Shown here: piece by piece, positions 34,459 through 43,199 of the stretch | Numbering within the stretch: the stretch's first letter is position 1 | Layout of the letters: the number at the start of each line of letters is the position of its first letter | Assembly: GCF_017874735.1 (NCBI RefSeq) | Contig: NZ_JAGGLV010000005.1 | Location: 328,001-392,000 of the forward strand | Direction: 5' to 3' | Source: Paenibacillus silagei | Lineage (GTDB): Bacteria; Bacillota; Bacilli; Paenibacillales; Paenibacillaceae | DNA: 64,000 nucleotides | Notes under the pieces: generated by a model | What the model saw: only the letters and a program-made list of their open reading frames with translations | Databases searched by the model: none | What the model was told of the DNA's origin: nothing | Translations under genes and position numbers: made by a program

Positions 34459-35445
34459 TTACCACAGGGAATTATCGGGATCGACCTTGCGCACAATTCC
34501 GTTGGCCGTCAGCACCAGCACCAGACCGACCACCGACTGGTAGAAGCCTGTAGCCGCAGACATGCTTACATTGCCGACTTCACGCAGCGCGCGGTACACA
34601 TAGGTATCAATGATGTCAGTAGAGCCGTAGAGAAAGCCCGAGTTGTTCGGGATGAAATAATGCAGGCCGAAGTCGCCGCGGAACATATTGCCGATAGACA
34701 GGATCAGCATAATGATGATGATCGGGGCCATCAGGGGAATCGTGATTTTGAAGGCCATCTGCCGCTTGGTCGCCCCGTCGATCCGCGCCGCCTCGTAATA
34801 TTCGCTGTTAATGCCGATAATGCCGGCAAAATAAATCAGCGTGTTGAACCCCACCACCTTCCATAGCTGGACCAGAATAAGTATCACCGGCCACGGCCCG
34901 GCATCCTGGTACCAGCTCACCGGGTTCAGCCCGAAGGATTCGAGGGTGCGGTTGATAAATCCGTCCGAATGGTTCAGGAAGGCGTACGCCACATAACCTA
35001 CAAGCACCCAGGACAGGAAATGCGGCAGAAACAGGGCCGTCTGGTAGAACTTGCTCCATTTCGCCTTGATTTCGTTCATCAGAATCGCCAGCAGCAGCGC
35101 TGCCGAGGTCCCCACCAGAATGTACGCGGTATTATATAGAACCGTATTACGGGTGATCCGCCACGCCGTATCCGTAGTGAATAAGTAACGGAAATTGTCC
35201 AGTCCCACCCACTTGCTGCCGAAGATCCCGAGATCGTACCTGTAGTTCTTGAAGGCGATAATCAGGCCGATCATTGGAATATAGGCAAAAATCAATTTGT
35301 ACAGCAGTCCCGGCAGCGAGAGCAGAAACAGCTCCCGGTTGTTCCGGAAATGGTGAAGCTCCCTTCCGATCCAGGTCTTTTTGCGCGTTGCCGCAGGCGC
35401 ACCCGGACTTGCTTGTTGTTCCGCCAGTGGAACCTTATTCAACAT
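34459..35445 (-). CDS. Carbohydrate ABC permease (LplB/YteP type)
   Basis: 328 residues from ATG 35445 (AAGGGG eight bases upstream). First TM after a long cytosolic N-terminus (HHFRNNRELFLLSLPGLLYKLIFAYIPM), EAA loop EAARIDGATKRQMAFKITIPLMAPII, last residues VRKVDPDNSLW as in LplB proteins. First gene of the transporter operon, 15 nt before its partner. Confidence 0.92.
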   Translation of the reverse strand: MLNKVPLAEQQASPGAPAATRKKTWIGRELHHFRNNRELFLLSLPGLLYKLIFAYIPMIGLIIAFKNYRYDLGIFGSKWVGLDNFRYLFTTDTAWRITRNTVLYNTAYILVGTSAALLLAILMNEIKAKWSKFYQTALFLPHFLSWVLVGYVAYAFLNHSDGFINRTLESFGLNPVSWYQDAGPWPVILILVQLWKVVGFNTLIYFAGIIGINSEYYEAARIDGATKRQMAFKITIPLMAPIIIIMLILSIGNMFRGDFGLHYFIPNNSGFLYGSTDIIDTYVYRALREVGNVSMSAATGFYQSVVGLVLVLTANGIVRKVDPDNSLW

Positions 35446-35627
35446 AACCAAAGCCCCTTCCTTTCCTTCCTTAGCTGCAGCTGTCTGCCTGTGTCCCAGG
35501 CTTTGCACGACTAACATAGCGCAGAACCAGGCCACTGCGTTACTGTACAATTGCAAGATTGCTGTAGATCCGGGCTGTATTGTTGCCAGATTCCTGCTCC
35601 GGCCGGGCCGTGGCATGCATCGCGCAG

Positions 35628-35665
35628 CAAAAAGCCCGCTATAGGAACAATGTCCATTAGCAGGC
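35628..35665 (-). terminator. Terminator after the transmembrane AraC regulator
   Basis: On the minus strand GCCTGCTA pairs with TAGCGGGC across a partly paired loop (GGA/TCC), followed by TTTTT. It separates the regulator from the transporter operon. Confidence 0.65.
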
Positions 35666-35702
35666 CTGGCTTAAGGCTGAAAACCCTGTTTATTGGCTTT
35701 GT

Positions 35703-38012
35703 TTATTTGCTGCGGTCAATGGCCGATTTCAGGCGGTATTCCTTCGGCGTGGTGCCGTAGCGGCGTTTGAACAGGCGGTAGAAATAGCTTTCATTCCCGA
35801 ACCCGACCTTCTCCATAATCTCTGTCACGGTCAGGTCCTTCTGCTCCAGATACTCTCTGGCGCAGGCCAGGCGGGCTGCGTTGATCTGATCAACCACCGT
35901 CGTTCCTTCCTGCGCCTTAAATACCTGGCCCAGATAGACGGAGCTCATCTTGAGCATGTCGGCGATGCGCTGCACATTAAGGTCAGGATCGGCGTAATGC
36001 TTATCAATAATTTCCTTCACGGTCTCCGCCAGCAGCCTGTTCTTATCCTCGCGCCCGCTCCGCCGCTGCTCAGCGACCTCACGCACCACCTCCAGGAGCA
36101 CAGCCTCGATCTCATCCAGCGTTTCCTTTTCCAGAATACGGCGGTTGACGGCCTGCAGGTTGACCGAGACCGGGTTGACGTTGCGGCTGTTCATCTCGCC
36201 AAGCGTGTTGCTTAGCGTAACCGCAAGATGCAGCACCGCAGAGAACATATTCTCGTAGCTGAAGCTGCCCAGCAGCTCCCTCCATTTGCGGATCGTCTGC
36301 TCCGTCTCTGCCAGATCCCCGCCCTTCAGTCCCTCCGTCAGCTGCCGTTCCAGCTCCTGCGGGATGCGCAGGGATTCATTTGCCTCATTCTCCCGGAGCA
36401 TCCCCGGCTCAAGCACCGCCCCCTTGCCGTAGATCATCCGGTAGCCGGAGTGGCGGATGGCCAGATTGTAATGCCGGGTGATGTCACGGTAATCCGTGAA
36501 CACTTCGCTCAGCGTAACCGTGAAGGTAATATGGTAATAGCCTTCAATCGTCTGCTGCAGCCCTCTGAAGCGCTCCTCCAGCTGTGCAAGGCTCTCTGCT
36601 GTACTGCCGAATATAAAGACCAGATGGCCGCTCTTCATATCGGCCGCTTCACAAGTGCCTTCCAGCCGCAGCTGCTCCTGGCCGATGTTGGCAATGGCGA
36701 AATACAGCAGGGACTCCATCGGCAGCCCCGGTTCGGCGGCAAGCCCCTGCAGATTATCAATCTGCACCAGCGCCAGACGGAGCGGAGACGGATAAGCGAT
36801 GTCAATGCCATGCTGCTCCCTGAGCTGCCTGAAGGCAGCCTCATCCATGCTGTGGCTGGACCCGATCAGGCTGCGCAGCTGATAGAGCTTGGCAATATTC
36901 GACTGCGAGGCCCGCTCCAGCTCAAGCCCCTTCAGCTTGCTGATCATCTCGGTCACATTGGCCGCAATCAGCGACAGCTCATCCTTCGCCTGCGGAGTGC
37001 CGTGCGCCTCCTGCGGCACCAGCGTCAGCAGCTGGCCGACCGGCTTATACAGCCGCACCGCAAAGAACACGGACAACAGCACGGCCAGCAGAACAACAGA
37101 CAGCGTAACCGCGATTTCCGTCCATTTCATCTGCCGGACGCTGCCCAGCACAACATCGTAATCCTGCATGCTGACAATCTGCCAGTTGTTCAGCGCTTTG
37201 CTCAGATAAGTAACCTTATACTTCCTGTCTTCATGTGTATAATTGAAGGAATCCAGCGGCTTGCCCGAGGCGCTGATCCGCGGCAGCAGCTCACCCCTGA
37301 TATTCAGCCCGGCAGGAAGCAGGCCGTCCGTAGAAATAAGCATCTCACCCTCGCTGTCCGTTACGAACAGGACATCATTCTGCCGCTCGGCCACCTGGTT
37401 AAGCGCTTTCATATTATCCAGCATCCACCCCGGCTTCACCGTCAATATCAGCACGTTGTCATTGATTGAACCCAGCGACTCCCCGTCATACAGGAAGAAG
37501 GCAAAGACGTCTATGCCCCCGCCCTTTCCGTCAAGGTCCAGGGGAATCAGCTGCAGCTTGGGCAGATCCGCCCGTGAGCCCATGTAACCCTTCAGGGAAT
37601 CGTACAGAACGCGGTTATCAATCTCATGATTCAGCGACGAGAAGAACCGGTGCTGGGCGCCGTTATAGAACACGGCAGCGTGCAGATAAGGGGAAGCCGC
37701 CACGGTATGATTCAGGCGCTCGATCTTGAGAATGCTCTGCCTGTAATCCGCACCTGACTTCAGGGCCAGCAGCTCCTCATCATTGTATAGAGATACGGCC
37801 AAATCCTTAACGATGCCGTTCATGTTCTCTATGTTGTAATTAATCTGGGTCAGCAGCTTGCGGTCTGCCTCGTTCTGCAGGCTGAGCACCTTGCTGCGGG
37901 CACCCGAGTTCACAAACAGCGAAGCGGCCGCCAGTGTGGCGACAACAAGCATGAAGCTGAGCAGAATCCGCTGTAAATATTTGCGCGAGCGGATTGTCTG
38001 AAGTATATTCAT
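35703..38012 (-). CDS. Membrane-bound AraC-family transcriptional regulator
   Basis: 769 residues. Two TM helices (about 14-33 and 286-308) flank an extracytoplasmic sensing domain, then a roughly 330-residue cytosolic linker and a C-terminal AraC DNA-binding domain (DPDLNVQRIADMLKMSSVYLGQVFK and VTEIMEKVGFGNESYFYRLFKRRYGTTPKEYR). This one-component layout is abundant in Paenibacillus next to LplABC-type transporters. It is thought to sense an oligosaccharide outside or a liganded binding protein. It lies upstream in the same direction as the transporter genes but is separated by a terminator, so it probably controls their promoter. Confidence 0.93.
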   Translation of the reverse strand: MNILQTIRSRKYLQRILLSFMLVVATLAAASLFVNSGARSKVLSLQNEADRKLLTQINYNIENMNGIVKDLAVSLYNDEELLALKSGADYRQSILKIERLNHTVAASPYLHAAVFYNGAQHRFFSSLNHEIDNRVLYDSLKGYMGSRADLPKLQLIPLDLDGKGGGIDVFAFFLYDGESLGSINDNVLILTVKPGWMLDNMKALNQVAERQNDVLFVTDSEGEMLISTDGLLPAGLNIRGELLPRISASGKPLDSFNYTHEDRKYKVTYLSKALNNWQIVSMQDYDVVLGSVRQMKWTEIAVTLSVVLLAVLLSVFFAVRLYKPVGQLLTLVPQEAHGTPQAKDELSLIAANVTEMISKLKGLELERASQSNIAKLYQLRSLIGSSHSMDEAAFRQLREQHGIDIAYPSPLRLALVQIDNLQGLAAEPGLPMESLLYFAIANIGQEQLRLEGTCEAADMKSGHLVFIFGSTAESLAQLEERFRGLQQTIEGYYHITFTVTLSEVFTDYRDITRHYNLAIRHSGYRMIYGKGAVLEPGMLRENEANESLRIPQELERQLTEGLKGGDLAETEQTIRKWRELLGSFSYENMFSAVLHLAVTLSNTLGEMNSRNVNPVSVNLQAVNRRILEKETLDEIEAVLLEVVREVAEQRRSGREDKNRLLAETVKEIIDKHYADPDLNVQRIADMLKMSSVYLGQVFKAQEGTTVVDQINAARLACAREYLEQKDLTVTEIMEKVGFGNESYFYRLFKRRYGTTPKEYRLKSAIDRSK

Positions 38013-38081
38013 GGTCCTCTCTCCCGGCTCTTAGGGTGACACTACTATAATCCCGCGCTATTTTGCTTGTCAATCAGGGGT

Positions 38082-38834
38082 TCAGGAACAGGGCTGCTCC
38101 CGGAGTCCGTCCGGATCCTGGCGGAATAACTCCCGCAGCAGCACCTGCGCCATGATCCGGTGACCGGACAGATCCGGGTGGATACCGTCCCCGTAGCGGT
38201 AAGAGGCATGAAGCAGCCGCTCATGCCGGATATGCTCCAGCAGCGGTGTACGTATATCGATGACACCGTCTGCAGGACAGCCGCCGGAGATCAGCCAGTC
38301 CGCATAACGCTCCAATACACGGTCATAATCCCGGTAAGGCGCGAGATAGCTGAAATCAGCCGCCTCTGCGGGCTGCAGCGGACCGTCCATCGAGGCGGCG
38401 TGAAACGGCGGCGGTGTCAGCAGCACGGCAGCGGCTCCTGCTTCACGGATAAGAGTGCTCAGACGCTTCATCCCGGACTGATAGGCTGCAAAGCGCGCTT
38501 CCGAGAAGGGATGATAGATCCCGTCATTCATCCCGTAACAGGCAACGGCCACATCGGGACTGGCCGCCGCCAGCTCGCCTGCCAGCCGGTCATGGACACA
38601 GGGCCGCGGAAATGGATGCGCGGCTTCGCTGAGCCCCGAGACGGTCTCGCTGGGAACCCCGCACGCAAGCAGTTCCACTGCCAGCTCCGAGCGGTGCCTG
38701 CTTAAGCCTTCCCGGACCAGGCTGATATACCGGCCGTCTGCCGTAATGCTGTCCCCGAGGAACAGGATCCGGAGATTTCCGGTACTTGGTTTTTCTTTAT
38801 GATTCAGTACGCTGTGATTTAGTAAATGAAGCAT
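38082..38834 (-). CDS. SGNH/GDSL-family hydrolase
   Basis: 250 residues, no signal peptide. Block I ILFLGDSITADGRY (Ser about 29), block III-like CYGMNDGIY (Asn), block V DGIHPDLSGHRIMAQ (catalytic Asp/His). Length and blocks fit carbohydrate acetylesterases of the rhamnogalacturonan type. ATG 38834 follows AGGAGGGG. Probably deacetylates sugars imported by the neighbouring transporter; the substrate is inferred from context only. Confidence 0.9.
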   Translation of the reverse strand: MLHLLNHSVLNHKEKPSTGNLRILFLGDSITADGRYISLVREGLSRHRSELAVELLACGVPSETVSGLSEAAHPFPRPCVHDRLAGELAAASPDVAVACYGMNDGIYHPFSEARFAAYQSGMKRLSTLIREAGAAAVLLTPPPFHAASMDGPLQPAEAADFSYLAPYRDYDRVLERYADWLISGGCPADGVIDIRTPLLEHIRHERLLHASYRYGDGIHPDLSGHRIMAQVLLRELFRQDPDGLREQPCS

Positions 38835-38967
38835 CTTTTCCCCTCCTGACCATTACGCGGATCTCCCCGGCTGTCCCCAGCCAGGCAAATATGCCCGCAA
38901 TCTAATGGTAGCGCCGCCCGCCGTTCTCCGCCTTGACGATCCCGACCTTCTTTAGCATAATATTGCC

Positions 38968-39834
38968 ATGACAACCAAAATACTAGCGCGGGACATTGGA
39001 CTTGAGCCCGGCTTCACCTTCAGAATCCAGAAGTGCCCGCTGACCCATGATTACTACGTCCACAGCCATGACTTCTCCGAGCTGGTCGTCATTCTGTCGG
39101 GAAACGCCGTGCATATCATTGAAGGGAGAGAGTATCCGGTTACCGCCGGCCAGGTTTTTCTGATCCACAGCAACGTTTCCCATGGCTACAAGAATGTCGA
39201 GGGCATCGAATACGTCAATGTGATGTTCCAGCCTGAACAGCTGCTCCAGCAGTCCGAGCTCAGACTGCTGCCGGGGTTCCAGGCATTATTCTATATCGAG
39301 CCGTTCTACCGGAAGGAGATGTACTTCAAGGGCATGCTCTCCCTGGAAGCCGGGCAGCTCCAGGAGGCGACACGGCTGCTGGATGACATTCTGGAAGAGC
39401 ATGACCGTCAGCCTGAAGGATACCGGCTGATGATCCGCACCTATTTCACCGCCTTGGTAGGCATGCTCTCACGTTATTATCAGAACAGCAGCGGCCACGA
39501 GGATAACAAGGCGCTGCGGATCGGTGAGACGGTCACCTATATCGAGGAGCATTTCCTGCAGCCGGTCACCCTGCAGTCCATGGCGGATATGGCCTATATG
39601 TCCACCCGCCAGTTCCTGAGAGTGTTCACCCGCAACTACCAGACCACGCCGATGGATTATGTGATCCGCAAGCGGCTGGATTATTCCTGCACGCTGCTGC
39701 GCAGCCCCGGCCTGAGCGTCTCCCAGGTGGCGATGGACAGCGGCTTCCATGACCAGAATTACTACTCACGCCAGTTCCGCAAAGTATTCAACTGCACCCC
39801 CACCCAGTACCGCGAGCGAATCCTGAATTCCTGA
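38968..39834 (+). CDS. AraC-family regulator with cupin sensor
   Basis: 288 residues. The N-terminal cupin-like domain (YYVHSHDFSELVVILSGN, AGQVFLIHSNVSHGY) should bind a sugar. Two C-terminal helix-turn-helix motifs: VTLQSMADMAYMSTRQFLRVF and LSVSQVAMDSGFHDQNYYSRQF, ending GCTPTQYR-like. It resembles RhaS/RhaR-type regulators. Divergent from the SGNH gene, so it may control that gene. No strong Shine-Dalgarno precedes the ATG. Confidence 0.9.
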   Translation: MTTKILARDIGLEPGFTFRIQKCPLTHDYYVHSHDFSELVVILSGNAVHIIEGREYPVTAGQVFLIHSNVSHGYKNVEGIEYVNVMFQPEQLLQQSELRLLPGFQALFYIEPFYRKEMYFKGMLSLEAGQLQEATRLLDDILEEHDRQPEGYRLMIRTYFTALVGMLSRYYQNSSGHEDNKALRIGETVTYIEEHFLQPVTLQSMADMAYMSTRQFLRVFTRNYQTTPMDYVIRKRLDYSCTLLRSPGLSVSQVAMDSGFHDQNYYSRQFRKVFNCTPTQYRERILNS

Positions 39835-39853
39835 CCTTATCCCCGGCCATTGC

Positions 39854-40759
39854 TCAGATTTCCTCCGTATCGGCGGCGGCCTCATCCCGCATGCGCAGCC
39901 GCCGCCGGTATGCCCCGGGGGTGACACCGTACCTCATGCTGAACAGGCGTGTCATATAGTTCGGATCCTGAATACCGACCCGTTCGGCAATTTCAGCAAT
40001 GTCCAGCACCGTACCGCCAAGCAGCTTCCTCGCTTCCTCCAGGCGCCGCTGCAGCACATACTGCAGCGGCGTCGTGCCGATATGCTGCTTCATGCACCTC
40101 GTAATATAATCCGCCTGGAAATGCAGCTCCTCCGCAAGCCCGGCCAGATGAAACGGCTGTCTCCAGTGAACATCCAGATAGGCAGCGGCAGCCCGGGCCA
40201 GCCGGGCCGCCGGCTCCGGCTGGCCCGTCCGCTGGCATTCCGCCTGCAGCGCCGCCAGCAGACCGGCCAGCAGCAGCTGGAGCCGGAGCGCGTTCTCTGC
40301 GCTCAGCCGGCTGTGAATCTCGTTCATCTCCTGCAGTACCGGCTCCAATGCCTCTATATCAACCGGGGCGAATTTGGGCAGGTACAGGCGCTGCTGCACA
40401 GACGGCTCCTCATCCTCCACCGTTCCCTTAGCCAGCAGTGAAGACCAGGGGATCTCCCCGCGCCGGATATATCCCGGCTTATGCTCATGGATGAAGTGCA
40501 CCCAGTAAATTTCCGTATCTTCCGCACAGGCCCGGTACCCGTCATGCGGCCTTCCCGCCTCCAGCACCAGCAGTTGTCCCGCACCCACTGCGTATTCCTT
40601 GCCTTCCTCTGCCATATAGAGCGTTCCCCGCTTGACCAGCAGCAGATCGTACACACCGAACGTGCGGGCGAAATGCCGGTCCCCCGGAGACCAGACCGCA
40701 TGTCCCACCGTAACCAGCTGCGGCAGCGGGGGAATCGCAAATTCCAGGCACAGCATCAT
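39854..40759 (-). CDS. AraC-family regulator
   Basis: 301 residues. The N-terminal cupin-like part (YLLVKRGTLYMAEEGKEYAVGAGQLLVLEAGRPHDGY) is a sugar-sensing arm. C-terminal HTH motifs: FHLAGLAEELHFQADYITRCMK and LDIAEIAERVGIQDPNYMTRLFSMRYGVTPGAYR. GGGGGAG stands before ATG. It is divergent from the glycosidase at 40889, its likely target. Confidence 0.91.
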   Translation of the reverse strand: MMLCLEFAIPPLPQLVTVGHAVWSPGDRHFARTFGVYDLLLVKRGTLYMAEEGKEYAVGAGQLLVLEAGRPHDGYRACAEDTEIYWVHFIHEHKPGYIRRGEIPWSSLLAKGTVEDEEPSVQQRLYLPKFAPVDIEALEPVLQEMNEIHSRLSAENALRLQLLLAGLLAALQAECQRTGQPEPAARLARAAAAYLDVHWRQPFHLAGLAEELHFQADYITRCMKQHIGTTPLQYVLQRRLEEARKLLGGTVLDIAEIAERVGIQDPNYMTRLFSMRYGVTPGAYRRRLRMRDEAAADTEEI

Positions 40760-40888
40760 AGCTCCCCCTTGTCTCAGGTCGATTTTGTGCTATTCAAAGT
40801 CTATATTATCACTGGCTGCCACGGCGGAAAAGAGGTACATTGACTGGGAATCCGCTTTTCATCCAATTCTCTAAGGGGTTGTGTATCC

Positions 40889-42874
40889 ATGCGTTTCCGT
40901 CAGGTTCATCTTGATTTCCATACTTCCGAAGCCATTCCCGGCATCGGGCAGGCCTTCTCCAAATCCCAGTTCCAGTCCATGCTGCGCTCAGGTCACGTCG
41001 ACTCGGTCACCGTATTCTCCAAATGCCATCACGGCTGGGCCTATCATCCCAGCGACGCCAATGAGATTCATCCCGGCCTCTCCTTTGACCTGCTGGGCGA
41101 GATGATTGAAGCCGCTCATGAAATCGGTGTCAAGACTCCGGTCTATCTGTCAGCCGGTCTTGATGAGAAGCTGGCCCGCCGTCATCCGGAGTGGCTGATC
41201 CGCGATGCCGAGGACCGTACACGCTGGGTAAAAGACTTCATGACCCCGGGCTACCATGAGTTCTGCCTGAACACGCCTTACCTGGACATCCTGCTGGCCC
41301 AGATTCATGAAGCCGTCTCCCGGTACGAGGCAGACGGTATCTTCCTTGACATTGTCGGCGTCCGCAAGTGCCGCTGTCAATACTGCGTCGCCGCCCTGCG
41401 GGCAGCTGGCCGGGACCCCCGCGACGAAGCAGCCGTCATCGCCCTCGGCGAGCAGACCTACCTGAATTATGCCCGCCGTGTGCGGGAGACGATTGATGCC
41501 GTGAAGCCCGGCCTGCCGGTCTATCACAACAACGGCCATCAGCAGCGGGGACGCCGCGATCTGGTACAGGTCAACAGCCATCTGGAGCTGGAGTCGCTTC
41601 CTACCGGAGGCTGGGGGTATGACCATTTCCCGCTGTCGGCACGCTACGCCCAGACGCTCGGCATGGAATTCCTCGGCATGACCGGCAAATTCCATACCTC
41701 CTGGGGCGAATTCGGCGGGTATAAGCATCCGAACGCGCTGCGGTTCGAAGCCGCGCTCAGCCTCGCCCATGGCGCCCGATGCTCCATCGGCGACCAGCTT
41801 CACCCTTCCGGCTGGATGGATGAAGCGACCTATGCCCTGATCGGCGCCGCCTACAGCGAGGTGGAGGCGAAGGAGGAGTGGTGCAGCGGGGTTACGTCCG
41901 TTGCAGATATTGCCGTCCTGTCCCTGGAGGCTGCACGTGAAGCCTGCCCCGGCGGACAGGCACGCAGGGGGGAACGTAATCTGGCGGATGCCGGTGCGGT
42001 ACGCATACTGACAGAAGGCCATTACCTGTATGACATCGTAGATACGTTCAGCGACTTCACCGCCTACAAAGTGCTGGTGCTGCCCGATGAGGTGCCCCTC
42101 TGGCCGGAGCTGGCCGACGCGATCGGGGCCTTTACCGCCGGAGGCGGCAAGGTGCTGGCCACCGGACGCTCCGGCCTGAATCCGGCAGGCGATGCTTTTG
42201 CACTGAACCTGGGGATCAGCTGGCTGGGGGCCAACCCTTACCGGCCGTCTTACTTCAAGCCCCATTTCACGCCCGGCGCCCTGCTGCCTGCATCCTATGT
42301 AATGTACGGCGAGGGTCAACTGGTGGAACTCTTGGAAGGACAATCGCTCGGTCATCTGGAGAATCCTTATTTCAACCGCGATGTCTTCACCTTCTGCTCG
42401 CACCAGCATACGCCGGGTGCACAGGAGGATAACGGGCCGGGGATGGTGGAGAGCAGCAGCGGGATCTATATTGCCTGGGATGTATTCAGCGAATATGCGG
42501 ATGCCGGCCATCTTATCCTGAAGGAAATGGTGCTGCATGCACTGTCGCGGCTGCTTCCGATTCCTTCCCTTCGCACTACTCTGCCGGCCCGGGGCATAAC
42601 GACCTTGCAGTACCAGCAGGCAGAGCAGCGCTATGTGCACCATCTGCTCTACGCCGCACCCGCCCTCAAAGGCCGGATCGAAGTCATCGAGGATATTGTG
42701 CCGCTGCGGGACATTTCCGTCAGCCTGCGCCTCCCCTCCTCTGACCCCGTCCACCGGGTCTATCTGGCCCCGTCGATGACAGAGCTGCCGTTCACCGTCA
42801 GCAGCGGGGGCGGGATCACCTACACGATTCCTTACCTGGAGAATCATCAGATGGCGGTAATCGAGCTGGTGTAG
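40889..42874 (+). CDS. Putative glycoside hydrolase (GHL6 type, TIM barrel + A4-like domain)
   Basis: 661 residues, cytosolic. Residues about 1-330 form the hypothetical glycosyl hydrolase 6 barrel: MRFRQVHLDFHTSEAIPGIG, then ADGIFLDIVGVRKCRCQYC (candidate acidic residue on a barrel strand). Residues about 370-520 look like the glutamine-amidotransferase-fold domain of GH42 beta-galactosidases (YKVLVLPDEVPLWPELADAI, GGGKVLATGRSG). A sheet domain ends the protein. Members are linked to fucose- or galactose-containing glycans, but catalytic residues are not established. AAGGGG precedes the ATG. Divergent from an AraC gene. Confidence 0.8.
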   Translation: MRFRQVHLDFHTSEAIPGIGQAFSKSQFQSMLRSGHVDSVTVFSKCHHGWAYHPSDANEIHPGLSFDLLGEMIEAAHEIGVKTPVYLSAGLDEKLARRHPEWLIRDAEDRTRWVKDFMTPGYHEFCLNTPYLDILLAQIHEAVSRYEADGIFLDIVGVRKCRCQYCVAALRAAGRDPRDEAAVIALGEQTYLNYARRVRETIDAVKPGLPVYHNNGHQQRGRRDLVQVNSHLELESLPTGGWGYDHFPLSARYAQTLGMEFLGMTGKFHTSWGEFGGYKHPNALRFEAALSLAHGARCSIGDQLHPSGWMDEATYALIGAAYSEVEAKEEWCSGVTSVADIAVLSLEAAREACPGGQARRGERNLADAGAVRILTEGHYLYDIVDTFSDFTAYKVLVLPDEVPLWPELADAIGAFTAGGGKVLATGRSGLNPAGDAFALNLGISWLGANPYRPSYFKPHFTPGALLPASYVMYGEGQLVELLEGQSLGHLENPYFNRDVFTFCSHQHTPGAQEDNGPGMVESSSGIYIAWDVFSEYADAGHLILKEMVLHALSRLLPIPSLRTTLPARGITTLQYQQAEQRYVHHLLYAAPALKGRIEVIEDIVPLRDISVSLRLPSSDPVHRVYLAPSMTELPFTVSSGGGITYTIPYLENHQMAVIELV

Positions 42875-43103
42875 CCGGAAGAACGGCCATTTCTCCCTGC
42901 CAGTCATGCCAGACAGGCCTGTAAGTTGCCCGGACGCAGCTTGCAGGCCTGTTTCTGCTTCCCGGTCCAGGCAGTCAAAATAACATAAGAAAACTAAAAA
43001 AAATGCAAGCCGTCCGGCTTCCTGTCCGGCAGACTTCTCCAGTCCTGACAATCCCTCAAAATATCGCAAAACATGATGCGGAAAAACAGTTCCGCTTTTA
43101 ATT

Positions 43104-43146
43104 TATAATGAATGCGTAGCGCTACAAATTTAAGTAAGCGGTTTCA
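43104..43146 (+). promoter_or_regulatory. Candidate promoter with CcpA cre site for the GH43-like gene
   Basis: A perfect -10 hexamer TATAAT (43104-43109) is followed about 23 bases later by AGTAAGCGGTTTCA (43133-43146). This matches the cre consensus TGTAAGCGNTTTCA-type palindrome at all but the first two symmetrical end positions. Placement downstream of the -10 would give roadblock repression by glucose. No convincing -35 is seen. Confidence 0.55.
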
Positions 43147-43199
43147 TTCGTCAGCTCGTAAGCTTTCAGGAGGAAAATTGAACAGATAAGGAGATTATT

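Noticed and set aside
41150..43069. 639-codon minus-strand frame opposite the GHL6 gene
   Set aside because: Shadow of the plus-strand gene; composition rich in Gly/Arg/Gln without motifs, and it would start inside a spacer with no Shine-Dalgarno site.
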